Shown here one piece after another: positions 27,126 through 35,394 of a stretch of DNA of 64,000 nucleotides. Position 1 is the stretch's first letter; each line of letters begins with the position of its first letter. The DNA comes from Mesorhizobium sp. NZP2077. Its GTDB lineage: Bacteria; Pseudomonadota; Alphaproteobacteria; Rhizobiales; Rhizobiaceae. A program made the translations under genes and the position numbers. Location of the stretch: the NCBI RefSeq assembly GCF_013170805.1, contig NZ_CP051293.1, forward strand, positions 2,548,001 to 2,612,000, in the 5' to 3' direction. Under the pieces are notes generated by a model. The model worked only from the letters and a program-made list of their open reading frames with translations, ran no database searches and was not told the DNA's origin.

Positions 27126-28738
27126 TTTTGGTCCTCCAGAACCAGTTCGGCCCCCTTCCACCCGGTCATGACCGAGGCGGCGTTGGTGTTGCCGGTGATG
27201 TTGTCGGGAAAGATCGAGGCGTCGATGACGCGCAAGCCGTCAAGGCCATGCACTTTCAGGCGAGGGTCGACGACGGAGCGCGCGGGATCGGGTCCCATGC
27301 GGCAGGTCGAAACCGGGTGATAGACGGTGCCGGAGCGTTTCCTGAAATCCGTGATCAGATCGGCATCCGATTGGATCGACGGGCCGGGCAGGACTTCCTC
27401 CTGGATGATTTCCGCCATTGCCGGCATCGAGGCGATCTTGCGCACGAACTTCACCGCAGCCAGCATCTCCTCGACATCGGCATTGGTGGAATAGGCGTTG
27501 GCGACGATCTTTGGATACTCCAGCGGGTTGCTGGAGCGGATCATGATCTCGCCGCGGCTCGACGGGCGGCAGTTGGACAGGCCGATGGAAAAGCCTGGCC
27601 ACGGATCGGGCGTCAGGATCGGCCGCTCGCCGCTCTTCGGGATGACGGTCGAGAAGGCCTGGAAATAGAGCTGCATGTTGGGGCGCGAGAACGCCGGGTC
27701 GGTGCGGAAGAAGCCGCCGCCATGGTTCATCGACAGCGACAGCGGACCCGACCGCGTCAGTATATACTGTATGCCGACCAGCAGCTTGCCCCACCAGGGG
27801 CGCAGGATCTGGTTGAGTGTCGGCACCTTGCCCTTGAAGGTGTAGTTGATGCCGACATGGTCCTGCAGATTGGCGCCGACATTCTCGCTGGCGTGAACGA
27901 CCGGTATGCCGAGTCCGCCAAGCAGCGCCGACGGACCGATACCGGACAATTGCAGCAATTGCGGCGAGTTGATCGAACCGCTGGACAGGATGACCTCGCG
28001 GCCGGCACGCGTCGTCCTGGTCTCGCCGTTCTGCAGATATTCGACGCCGACCGCTCGTTTGCCTTCGAACAGGATGCGGGTCGCCAGCGCATTGGTCTCG
28101 ACGCGGACATTGGCGCGCTTCATCGCCGGGCGCAGGAAAGCGCGGGCGGCGGACATGCGGCGACCGTTTTTGGTCGAGATCTGGTAGGTGCCGACGCCTT
28201 CCTGGGTAGCGCCATTGAAATCGGGGTTGAGTGGCAGGCCGGCCTGCTGGCCGGCGGCGAGATAGCGCTTTGTCAGCGGGTGGACCGCGTTGGCCGTGCC
28301 GCTGATGTGCAGCGGGCCACCGGTGCCGCGCCATGTGTCGGCGCCGGCCTCATTGTCCTCGAGCGCCTTGAAGGCCGGCAGCAAATCATCATAGCCCCAA
28401 CCAGGATTGCCGGCGGCGCCCCAGTCGTCGAAATCCTCGCGCGCGCCGCGGATCCACACCATGGCGTTGATCGAGCTCGACCCGCCGAGCAGCTTGCCGC
28501 GCGGCCAGTGGTCGACGTTGCCGCCGAGACCGGGATCGGCTTCGGTCTTGTAGTTCCAGTTGACCGCCGGATCGAAGAACGTCTTGCCGTAGCCGAGCGG
28601 CATCTGCACGTAGAAGCGCCGGTCGGTGCCGCCGGCTTCCAGAACCAGCACCGAAAAGCGGCCCGAAGCCGACAGCTTGTCCGCCAGAACCGAGCCGGCC
28701 GAGCCGGAGCCGACGATGATGAAGTCATAAGTCTGCAT
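27122..28738 (-). CDS. GMC-family FAD-dependent oxidoreductase (choline/alcohol dehydrogenase type)
   Basis: 538 residues from ATG at 28738. FAD-binding IIVGSGSAGSVLADKLS at residue 7; GMC signature 1 region LGGSSSINAMVWIRG near 85; signature 2 region LSSGSINSPQLLQLSGIG near 255; C-terminal active-site segment YHPVSTCRMGPD with the catalytic His, then NTNAASVMTGWKGAELVL. Members oxidise primary alcohols, choline or polyethylene glycol. First gene of a three-gene operon in which each junction overlaps by four bases, suggesting the oxidised product feeds the dehydratase. Confidence 0.93.
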   Translation of the reverse strand: MQTYDFIIVGSGSAGSVLADKLSASGRFSVLVLEAGGTDRRFYVQMPLGYGKTFFDPAVNWNYKTEADPGLGGNVDHWPRGKLLGGSSSINAMVWIRGAREDFDDWGAAGNPGWGYDDLLPAFKALEDNEAGADTWRGTGGPLHISGTANAVHPLTKRYLAAGQQAGLPLNPDFNGATQEGVGTYQISTKNGRRMSAARAFLRPAMKRANVRVETNALATRILFEGKRAVGVEYLQNGETRTTRAGREVILSSGSINSPQLLQLSGIGPSALLGGLGIPVVHASENVGANLQDHVGINYTFKGKVPTLNQILRPWWGKLLVGIQYILTRSGPLSLSMNHGGGFFRTDPAFSRPNMQLYFQAFSTVIPKSGERPILTPDPWPGFSIGLSNCRPSSRGEIMIRSSNPLEYPKIVANAYSTNADVEEMLAAVKFVRKIASMPAMAEIIQEEVLPGPSIQSDADLITDFRKRSGTVYHPVSTCRMGPDPARSVVDPRLKVHGLDGLRVIDASIFPDNITGNTNAASVMTGWKGAELVLEDQK

Positions 28739-28922
28739 GATAGGTATTGGCGGCTCCGGAAATCTGGCCGCAGCCTAGACGCCATGGGTTCGCCGAGTCG
28801 CCGCGCCTTCCGGCATGCGTTGTGAAAAAAGCGACTGGGATGTAGGTCGAGTTGCGGGGAATACCGACAATCGCGCTTGATATGCATGGGGTCGGCAGCT
28901 TATGCGGGAGCATTATCTTGGC

Positions 28923-28965
28923 GCATGATTTTTTCCGAAAAGTCTGCAACTTTTCAGAATCATGC
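28923..28965. repeat. Dispersed rhizobial palindrome, copy 1
   Basis: 43-bp imperfect palindrome: GCATGATTTTTTCCGAAAAG on the left, its complement CTTTTCAGAATCATGC on the right with loop TCTGCAA. The same design recurs at 43887-43933. It lies 31 bp before purC and may alter that promoter region. Confidence 0.8.
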
Positions 28966-28996
28966 TCTGGCCACTCCGAGGAAGTCGGGAAATCAT

Positions 28997-29938
28997 ATGC
29001 GTACCCTGTCGGATGCCTTCATTCCCGAGCTGCCGGGCCACTACAAGGGCAAGGTCCGCGAAAACTATGATTTGGCGGACGGGCGGCGCATCATCATCGC
29101 CACAGACCGTCTCAGCGCCTTCGACATCATCCTGACCTCGATCCCATTCAAGGGCGAGATCCTGACGCAGACGGCACGGTACTGGTTCGAGGAGACCGCC
29201 GACATCTGCCCGAACCATGTGCTCGAATATCCCGATCCCAATGTCGTCGTCGGCACGAGGCTCGACATCCTGCCGGTCGAGATCGTCGTGCGCGGCTATC
29301 TCGCGGGGACAACCAGCACCTCGATCCTGACCCGCTATCGTCGCGGCGAACGCGACATGTATGGGATGCGCCTGCCGGACGGGCTGCGCGACAATGAAAA
29401 GCTGGCCGAGCCGGTCATCACGCCGACGAGCAAGGCAGCGGATGGCGCCCATGACGAGCCGCTGTCGAGGGCGGATATCCTCGAACAGGGCCTGCTCACG
29501 CAAGCGCAGTGGGATACCGTCTCGGATTATGCCCTGAAACTGTTTGCCCGTGGCCAGGCGCGTGCCGCCGAACGCGGCCTGATCCTCGCCGACACGAAAT
29601 ACGAATTCGGCACCGACAAAAATGGCACGATCATCCTGGCCGACGAAATCCATACGCCGGACAGCAGCCGCTACTGGATCGCGGCGAGTTACGAGCAGGC
29701 CCTGGCAAGCGGCACGCGGCCGGAGAGTTTCGACAAGGATTTTATACGCTCGTGGGTGGCGGCACGCTGCGATCCCTACAGGGACCCGATTCCTGCGATA
29801 CCGGACGAGATCGTCGAGCAGGCCTCCAGGGTCTATGCGCAGGCTTACGAGGCGATCACCGGCAAGGCATTCGTTCCTGACATTTCCGGGGATACCGTTC
29901 TCGATCGAATCCGCTCGAACCTCGCACGCTACTTCTAG
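28997..29938 (+). CDS. purC: Phosphoribosylaminoimidazole-succinocarboxamide synthase
   Basis: 313 residues from ATG at 28997. SAICAR synthase joins CAIR and aspartate with ATP in purine synthesis. Characteristic segments: GKVRENYDL near residue 17, [11 protein letters not shown] near 30, [16 protein letters not shown] near 97, and [11 protein letters not shown] near 195. The length fits the longer bacterial form. It stands alone, away from purSQL, so the organism may have a second purC elsewhere, as several rhizobia do. Confidence 0.95.
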   Translation: MRTLSDAFIPELPGHYKGKVRENYDLADGRRIIIATDRLSAFDIILTSIPFKGEILTQTARYWFEETADICPNHVLEYPDPNVVVGTRLDILPVEIVVRGYLAGTTSTSILTRYRRGERDMYGMRLPDGLRDNEKLAEPVITPTSKAADGAHDEPLSRADILEQGLLTQAQWDTVSDYALKLFARGQARAAERGLILADTKYEFGTDKNGTIILADEIHTPDSSRYWIAASYEQALASGTRPESFDKDFIRSWVAARCDPYRDPIPAIPDEIVEQASRVYAQAYEAITGKAFVPDISGDTVLDRIRSNLARYF

Positions 29939-30042
29939 CGGGCAAGCGCGACCCCACCCATAGCGCGTTGACGTGCCTGCGCCGTGACGCTACGGGATCG
30001 AGGACAATCAATCTCAAGCCGTCGACCTCAGGGATTTCTCGC

Positions 30043-30438
30043 ATGGTGCAGTACGCGGAAGGACGGCCGATCGGGGACCTGACGCTGCGCACGCTGGCCA
30101 TGCCGTCGGACGCCAATGCAGCCGGTGATATTTTCGGCGGCTGGGTGATGGCGCAGATGGACCTTGCCTGCGGTATCCGTGCCGCCGAGCGCGCCAGGGG
30201 CCGGGTGGTGACGGCGGCGGTCAAGGAGATGTCCTTCGCCAAGCCGATGAAGATCGGCGACACGCTGTGCATCTACACCCATGTCGAACGTGTCGGCCGC
30301 ACCTCGATGACGCTCAAGGTCGAAGCCTGGGCGCAGCGCTATCTCTCCGACCTGATGGAAAAGGTGACGCACGCCGATTTCATCATGGTGGCGCTGGACG
30401 GCGAGGGCAAGCCCAAGGCCGTTCCGGCCGAGGGTTGA
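30043..30438 (+). CDS. Acyl-CoA thioesterase, hotdog fold (YciA-like)
   Basis: 131 residues from ATG at 30043. Motifs of the YciA/acyl-CoA thioester hydrolase group: LRTLAMPSDANAAGDIFGGW at residue 15-34 with the catalytic Asp in GDIFGGW, then VTAAVKEMSFAKPMKIGD and YTHVERVGRTSMTLKVEAW. Hydrolyses short- to medium-chain acyl-CoA in the cytosol. Start chosen at the Met before VQYAEGRPIGDL; upstream residues are not conserved-looking. Confidence 0.9.
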   Translation: MVQYAEGRPIGDLTLRTLAMPSDANAAGDIFGGWVMAQMDLACGIRAAERARGRVVTAAVKEMSFAKPMKIGDTLCIYTHVERVGRTSMTLKVEAWAQRYLSDLMEKVTHADFIMVALDGEGKPKAVPAEG

Positions 30439-30568
30439 CGAAAGCCCCGTCTTCGCAATCCCCGTTGCCCATTCAGGGCAATTGTTACACCGCTGATGCC
30501 AGCGATGCGTTTCGCGACATCCAGTGGTTGCCTTCACGCCCGATTGTGCCGGCGTTGGAGGGGAGACA

Positions 30569-30772
30569 ATGCGTCAACACATGCTGAACGGCTGGCTGGT
30601 GGCAGCCCTTGTTGCTGTCGTCTGCCTGCTCGGCGTAACCGCCTATGCCGAAGTCAAAAACGACCTTCCGAACACCTCTTGCCTGCATGGCGACAAGGGC
30701 GCCCGGAAGCCGGCCGCGACATGCGCGCCTTGCAGACCGGCGCCTTGCGAGGGCCTGGCGCCAAGAAGCTGA
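30569..30772 (+). CDS. Short exported cysteine-containing peptide, hypothetical
   Basis: 67 residues from ATG at 30569 with a strong GGAGGGGAG in front. A clear signal peptide (MLNGWLVAALVAVVCLLGVTAYA) leaves a mature peptide of about 40 residues with four Cys (TSCLHGDK, TCAPCRPAPCEG). No family recognised. The Shine-Dalgarno and signal sequence are the main support. Confidence 0.45.
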   Translation: MRQHMLNGWLVAALVAVVCLLGVTAYAEVKNDLPNTSCLHGDKGARKPAATCAPCRPAPCEGLAPRS

Positions 30773-30942
30773 ATGGCTGCCCTTTGGTCTGCGGGTGTCG
30801 TGGTCAAAGCAGCGCGTGCGTGGTCGCTGTAAAGCGCCATAAAGAAAAGTTGTCAGGCATCGTTCAGAGAACGACGACTTCGCTTGTCGTCAGGCGTCGT
30901 CACTTACCCGCGAAACTCTTGACACCTTGCAGCGCAAGGGTT

Positions 30943-31350
30943 TCAGCCATGCGCGCCGTCGAATTTTTCGCGTGCCGCCTGGACGCGCTGGGTGTTCCTG
31001 CGCGCCCATTCGCCGAGTGCGCCGACCGGCACCAGCAACTCATGCCCGAGTTCGGTCAGCTCGTAATCGACGCGCGGCGGAATGGTCGGAAACACGGTGC
31101 GGGTGACGAAGCCATCGCGCTCCAGGCCGCGCAAGGTGGTGGTCAGCATCTTCTGCGAAATGCCGCCGACAGCCGCGCGCAGTTCGTTGAAACGCAGTGG
31201 TCCACCGCCCAGCTTGCCGACCACGAGAACGGTCCATTTGTCGCCGACGCGCTGCAGGATTTCCGAAATCGCGCGGCAGTCTTCGGTGTTGTGCGGGTGC
31301 CTCAGTAACAAAACGGTGCCTCCTTGCGTCGGCAGTTGACAGTATCTCAT
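30943..31350 (-). CDS. HxlR-family transcriptional regulator
   Basis: 135 residues from ATG at 31350. Winged-helix HxlR domain: CRAISEILQRVGDKWTVLVV, then GPLRFNELRAAVGGISQKML, TLRGLERDGFVTRTVFPT and PPRVDYELTELGHEL. HxlR proteins often sense redox or aldehyde stress and bind short dyads. It is divergent from an NAD(P)H-dependent FMN reductase gene with a perfect dyad in the 52-bp spacer, so it most likely represses that gene and itself. Confidence 0.9.
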   Translation of the reverse strand: MRYCQLPTQGGTVLLLRHPHNTEDCRAISEILQRVGDKWTVLVVGKLGGGPLRFNELRAAVGGISQKMLTTTLRGLERDGFVTRTVFPTIPPRVDYELTELGHELLVPVGALGEWARRNTQRVQAAREKFDGAHG

Positions 31351-31358
31351 ATAGCGCC

Positions 31359-31375
31359 GGTATCTAAATGATACC
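31359..31375. promoter_or_regulatory. Probable HxlR operator
   Basis: Perfect inverted repeat GGTATC-TAAAT-GATACC in the spacer between the HxlR gene and the FMN reductase gene. A further half-site-like AGTATC lies just to the left, near 31341. Position overlaps the likely promoters of both genes. Confidence 0.65.
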
Positions 31376-31402
31376 AGCCTTTTACTGGAATGGAGAGCCC
31401 CC

Positions 31403-32008
31403 ATGTCAAAGCCGAAAATCGCCATTATCGTCGGTTCGACGCGCGCCGCGCGCTTCGCCGATGTGCCGACCCAATGGATCGCCAAGATCGCCAAGTCGCA
31501 TGCCGACATCGAGGTCGAGGTCGTCGACCTGCGTGACTTCCCGCTGCCCTTCTTCGACGAAGTCGCGTCCTCCGCCTGGGTGCCGTCGACCAACGAAGTG
31601 GCGCAACGCTGGCAGAAGAAGGTCGCCGAATATGACGGTTTTATCTTCACCGCCGCTGAATACAATCACGGCCCGACCGCCGTGCTGAAGAACGCCATCG
31701 ACTACGCCGCCAACGAGTGGAACAAGAAGCCGGCCGGCTTTGTCGGCTATGGCAGCGTCGGCGGCGCCCGCGCCGTCGAGCAGCTCCGCCTCCATGCGGT
31801 CGAGTTGCAGATGGCGCCGGTCAAGTCGGCCGTCCACATCGCCTGGGGCGACTTCCTCGCCGTGCGCCAGGGCGAGAAGAAGCTGGACGACCTCGAGCAC
31901 CTGAACCAGGCCGCCACGGCGCTGGTCAACGACGTCGCCTGGTGGGCCAAGGCACTGAAGAAGGCGCGCGATGCCGACGTGGTCAACGAAGAAATCAAGG
32001 CGGCTTGA
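31403..32008 (+). CDS. NAD(P)H-dependent FMN reductase / flavodoxin-fold oxidoreductase
   Basis: 201 residues from ATG at 31403. Flavodoxin-like fold: IAIIVGSTRAARFADVP binds the FMN phosphate, FDEVASS and FIFTAAEYNHGPTAVLKNAID form the flavin-ring site. Reduces quinones, azo compounds or free flavin. Its divergent HxlR neighbour and shared operator suggest induction by electrophile or redox stress. A strong terminator follows. Confidence 0.9.
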   Translation: MSKPKIAIIVGSTRAARFADVPTQWIAKIAKSHADIEVEVVDLRDFPLPFFDEVASSAWVPSTNEVAQRWQKKVAEYDGFIFTAAEYNHGPTAVLKNAIDYAANEWNKKPAGFVGYGSVGGARAVEQLRLHAVELQMAPVKSAVHIAWGDFLAVRQGEKKLDDLEHLNQAATALVNDVAWWAKALKKARDADVVNEEIKAA

Positions 32009-32042
32009 TCGCCTTTTTTGAGATTATCCTCCCAAGGGATAC

Positions 32043-32068
32043 GGGGCGGCGCTTGCGCCGCCCTTTCT
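32043..32068. terminator. Rho-independent terminator between convergent genes
   Basis: Nine-base perfect stem GGGCGGCGC-TT-GCGCCGCCC followed by TTTCTCGTT on the plus strand; on the minus strand the tail is weaker (CCGTATCC). Serves the flavin reductase gene. Confidence 0.8.
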
Positions 32069-32070
32069 CG

Positions 32071-32880
32071 TTACAGCGGCTCAAATCGAAAGCTGGCGCC
32101 GGATCGCACGACACGGCCAATGCCGGGCGAGTCCAGATGCGCGCCGGCCACGAAACAATGATCGTCCGCCGCAAGCGCCAGCAGCCGCAACCGGCTCTGA
32201 CGCGCCTGGTCCTGATCCGTGTCGAATTCCCACGTCACATCGGGCCGATCGAACTGAAGCGAGGGAACATGAACGGTGTCGCCCCAGATCAAAATGCGTT
32301 CGCCGCCGCTCGAAACGCGAAAGCAGCTGTGACCCACTTCATGGCCATGAGCGCCGATAATTTCGACATCTGCCTCGAAATGGTCTCCGGCTTCGAATGG
32401 TTCCGCCATGCCGTGAAATCGCTCGAGCCGCTTTTCGGCGCGAAACAGGCCGAGTTCTTCGCTGGGAACGAGCAGGCGCGTCAGCCGCGGGAAAGCGTCC
32501 CGGCCGTCAGCAAGCACAAGACCATGGATGTGGTCGAGATGCGTATGGGTGAAGCAGACGGCGCGGACTTTTTCGACATCGATGCCGGCTTCGTCCAGCG
32601 CCTGGGGAAGCCTGCCCATGGTGGGGTGCCAGGCATTCGAGGCACCGGTATCGATCAGCGTTATCTCATTCCCATCGTCAATCGCGAAGGCGTTGACGGA
32701 GAGCCTGAGGAGACCACCAACCAGCGTGACCTGGTCCGGCAAGTCATCGCTAAATGGCTTGTCGCCGTTTTGCCGAAGCCGCCCGATCGGCATGTCGACA
32801 TAGCCATCGCGCAAGGCCGTGATGCGCACGTCACCAAGAGTGTAGGTCCAATGAAGTTCGCCCGAAGCTATGCGGTGCAT
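32071..32880 (-). CDS. MBL-fold metallo-hydrolase
   Basis: 269 residues from ATG at 32880; an in-frame TTG at 32949 is a less likely start. Metallo-beta-lactamase fold with the metal motif CFTHTHLDHIHG near residue 112, GHEVGHSCF, WGDTVHVPSL and FVAGAHLDSPG. The family includes lactonases, glyoxalases and phosphodiesterases; the specific substrate cannot be told. Convergent with the flavin reductase gene. Confidence 0.85.
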   Translation of the reverse strand: MHRIASGELHWTYTLGDVRITALRDGYVDMPIGRLRQNGDKPFSDDLPDQVTLVGGLLRLSVNAFAIDDGNEITLIDTGASNAWHPTMGRLPQALDEAGIDVEKVRAVCFTHTHLDHIHGLVLADGRDAFPRLTRLLVPSEELGLFRAEKRLERFHGMAEPFEAGDHFEADVEIIGAHGHEVGHSCFRVSSGGERILIWGDTVHVPSLQFDRPDVTWEFDTDQDQARQSRLRLLALAADDHCFVAGAHLDSPGIGRVVRSGASFRFEPL

Positions 32881-32955
32881 TTGCCGTTCCGTTCTGTAGA
32901 TATCGACAGTCTGCGGTGAGTAGCCAGTGTCCGCAACCCGCCCGGTCAATTCGAT

Positions 32956-33135
32956 CTAAGCCAATTGTGCGCGCTGTGCCTGCCGTGGCCGGATGATGCA
33001 GTCGGCGAGGTGGTGCTTCTCGTCCAGCTCGTCAGCGTGGTGCTGACCTATTGGCAGAGCGCCAGCAGGATCGGCTCCGAGGCTGGTCGCCGAATATTCG
33101 ACGCGGGCGGGCACTTCGGCGAAGATCGCCTAGCC
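32956..33135 (-). pseudogene. 3' remnant of a second HxlR-family regulator
   Basis: Read on the minus strand, the 180 bp encode FAEVPARVEYSATSLG, the characteristic wing of HxlR proteins (compare PPRVDYELTELG in the intact gene at 30943-31350). Past this the frame must shift to give SEPILLALCQ, then shift again to QHHADELDEKHHLADCI and a stop at 32956. No start or N-terminal HTH remains. A decayed gene fragment. Confidence 0.6.
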
Positions 33136-33143
33136 CCGATCGG

Positions 33144-33830
33144 CTAGCCCTTGGCCGTCATTTCGCCGAAGGCCTGCCAACGGGCCTCGATTTCGGCGCG
33201 AAGCTGGTCGCGGCCAACGGAGAGCACGCTATGGGGCAGTGTGACAAAGCGCTTGCCATCCTGCGTCGGGAATATGTTGCCCAGTCGCGAGGCCGTGGCG
33301 TTCGGGGCGAGCGTGAAGGTCGCGATACCGATGCCGAACCGCCGTAACCCCCTGCTGTTTCGGTTGACAGCCCTCCATAGAGGCAGGACCGTTTTATCCG
33401 CGAACGCCTCGGAAACCTGCAGCGCGGTGACACCCCGGTACTGGTCTTTCCCCAACGAATATCGCGGCCTGTCCCCTGAGAGATCGTACCATCGCTTCTT
33501 CACCACCTCGAAGGTAAGGTCGAGTGAGGAAATGCCCGCCACTTCCCGCCAGGGGATGTCGACAAAGACATAGCCGTCGAGATTGAGGCGCAATCCGGCC
33601 GGCGACAGCAGCAACAGTGGCTTGGCGGTCAGCAATCCGTTGATTTGCCAGACAATCACGACGGCGGCCACAGCCGCCAAGGGAACGCCCAACAGCCAGT
33701 TATTCCTGCCGAAGGCGACAACGATCCCGACAACCAGAACAAGTGCCGAGAAGGCGATGTATTTCAACGCGGTCCTGCCGCTGCCATAGGCAATGATCCG
33801 GTTGACGTCTTGTGCCTGGACTGAACTCAA
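33144..33830 (-). CDS. Predicted membrane protein of unknown function
   Basis: 228 residues, starting at TTG 33830 because GGGAGG lies six bases in front; earlier in-frame codons have poor composition. Two membrane segments near residues 22-60 (ALKYIAFSALVLVVGIVVAF; LGVPLAAVAAVVIVWQI), then a soluble domain with VFVDIPWREVAGISSLDL and RYSLGKDQYRGVTALQVSEAF, resembling PH-like domains found after two membrane helices. Function unknown. Confidence 0.65.
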   Translation of the reverse strand: MSSVQAQDVNRIIAYGSGRTALKYIAFSALVLVVGIVVAFGRNNWLLGVPLAAVAAVVIVWQINGLLTAKPLLLLSPAGLRLNLDGYVFVDIPWREVAGISSLDLTFEVVKKRWYDLSGDRPRYSLGKDQYRGVTALQVSEAFADKTVLPLWRAVNRNSRGLRRFGIGIATFTLAPNATASRLGNIFPTQDGKRFVTLPHSVLSVGRDQLRAEIEARWQAFGEMTAKG

Positions 33831-34090
33831 GGTTCGCCTCCCATGGCCGGCACGACGTTGCAGGCGAGAGCCGCCGCCAAGACAGTCATGACGATACAGG
33901 CTGACCATCGGCCCAACAAGCCCAGCGCTGAACCGCACAGCGTAGATGGTGGCTTTCGGGTGGCGAAATCGACACGAGCGGCAAGAAAGCTCAAATTCCC
34001 GGTCGCGCCAAAGACCAAGCGTGTTGGACCGCCATATGGGCGGGGCTGCCATCTGGCCCTGCCAGTTTGCCCTGATATGTCAGGCTGCAA
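33827..34090 (-). CDS. Possible short membrane protein ORF upstream of the 33144-33830 gene
   Basis: 87 codons ending in a TGA that overlaps the TTG start of the downstream gene by four bases, a pattern of coupled genes. The C-terminal third forms one hydrophobic helix (WSACIVMTVLAAALACNVVPA). The N-terminal part is not protein-like, and the plus strand is also open. Weak support. Confidence 0.22.
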   Translation of the reverse strand: MQPDISGQTGRARWQPRPYGGPTRLVFGATGNLSFLAARVDFATRKPPSTLCGSALGLLGRWSACIVMTVLAAALACNVVPAMGGEP

Positions 34091-34110
34091 TTACTCACTC
34101 GAGCAAATCC

Positions 34111-35025
34111 GTGAAATCATCCAGCCTGGCCGGCGCAATCTCCCCCACCATCCCGGTGCTCGTCTGTGTGCTCGGCATCTTCCTGCTGTCCGGCATGGAT
34201 GCGGCGATGAAGGTGCTGGTCATCGCGGTCGGCGTCTACAACACAGTGCTTTGGCGCAGCATGCTGGCGACCGTGGTCGCCGGCGCCGGCTGGCTGGCGG
34301 GGCCGCGCTTGCTTCCAACTCCCTCGGTGCTGAGGCTGCATGTGCTGCGTGCGGTGGTCGTCAGCTTTGTCCTGCTGTGCTTCTTCTGGGGGCTTGCCAG
34401 GCTGCCGCTGGCGGAGGCGATCGGGCTTAGTTTCGTTGCACCGCTGTTCGCGCTCCTGCTGGCCGTGCTGCTGCTCGGCGAAAGGATACAACGCAAGGCG
34501 ATCTGGGCCTCGCTCGCCGGCATTGCGGGCGTCGCAATCATCGTGACCGGCCAGTTCGGGCAGAAAACCTATGCCGGGGATGCCCTGCTCGGCACTGCGG
34601 CGGTGCTCGCGTCGACGGTTTTCTATGCCTACAATCTGATCCTCGCCCGGCAACAGGCGCTTTTGGCCAAGCCGGTCGAGATCATGCTGTTCCAGAACCT
34701 TGGCGTTGCGGTCACCCTCGGCCTTGCCGCACCCTGGCTCGCCGTTGCGCTGCCCAACAATCTCTGGCTTCCGCTCGCAGGCGTAACTGCACTGTCGCTC
34801 GCCGGTCAGTTCCTGATGAGCTGGGCCTATGCGCGCGCCGAAGCGCAATATCTGATCCCGACGGAATACTCGGCCTTCATCTGGGCGATCGCGCTCGGCT
34901 GGTTCTTCTTCGACGAGGCAGTGACCTGGACCACGCTGGCGGGAGCCGGCCTTATCGTGGCCAGTTGCCTGATCGCCGCACGCTCGAATCCGAGACTTGC
35001 CGAACCGATCGAAGCCGCGATTTAA
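34111..35025 (+). CDS. EamA/DMT-family transporter
   Basis: 304 residues from GTG at 34111. Ten hydrophobic segments in two EamA repeats, with VAPLFALLLAVLLLGERIQRK ending the first and EYSAFIWAIALGWFFFDEAVTW near the end of the second. These drug/metabolite transporters export amino acids, nucleosides or other small molecules. Start uncertain: an ATG-initiated frame is open from further upstream but has no membrane character. Confidence 0.85.
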   Translation: MKSSSLAGAISPTIPVLVCVLGIFLLSGMDAAMKVLVIAVGVYNTVLWRSMLATVVAGAGWLAGPRLLPTPSVLRLHVLRAVVVSFVLLCFFWGLARLPLAEAIGLSFVAPLFALLLAVLLLGERIQRKAIWASLAGIAGVAIIVTGQFGQKTYAGDALLGTAAVLASTVFYAYNLILARQQALLAKPVEIMLFQNLGVAVTLGLAAPWLAVALPNNLWLPLAGVTALSLAGQFLMSWAYARAEAQYLIPTEYSAFIWAIALGWFFFDEAVTWTTLAGAGLIVASCLIAARSNPRLAEPIEAAI

Positions 35026-35394
35026 TCAGACCGAAACAAATGCTCGATTGTTAGACCAGCGCACCGCCTCGCGATGACCGCCGGTCCCGCGGGTGCCGAC
35101 CAGCTGGTCGATCCCGCCGCCATGGAGGTCGGCCACATGGCGGCGCCATCCCCGGCGCGTCGACGCATCAATTTTTATTAAATATTCCGCTGGTCAAATT
35201 ACTGTCCATAGACCATTCGTCGGGTTGTTATGCTTACAGCTCGGAAAATACCACTGAATGGTCGATGTAATGATGAACTCTATGGCAAGTTCCTGGAACC
35301 GCAAAGTGCATGGCAATTTTGATTCGGATGCGGCCGTCTGGAACCCGTATCGAACGATACAAGCAGGCCAGGCATCACGAGGAGGATTTATCCG
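35026..35394. other. 369-bp intergenic region at the left edge of the glycanase island
   Basis: Contains the CNNM-gene fragment at 35059-35169, then an AT-richer stretch 35170-35290 (TTTTTATTAAATATTCC near 35172) that probably carries the glycanase promoter, and GAGGAGG before the glycanase ATG. The drop in GC begins right at the end of the fragment, marking a composition break. Confidence 0.6.
35059..35169 (-). pseudogene. Remnant of the 3' end of a CNNM/CorC-type gene
   Basis: 111 bp that align almost without gaps to 40020-40130, the last 37 codons of the intact gene at 40017-41327. Shared runs include GCGCACCGC, CGACCAGCT/CGATCAGCT, GAGGTCG and GCGTCGACGCAT. I estimate roughly three quarters identity by eye. 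Same orientation as the intact gene, so the two copies are direct repeats bounding the glycanase/secretion genes. The copy encodes no complete protein. Confidence 0.7.

Noticed and set aside
34236..34848. Minus-strand open frames opposite the EamA transporter
   Set aside because: Gln/His/Arg-rich shadow translations; the plus-strand frame has ten membrane helices.
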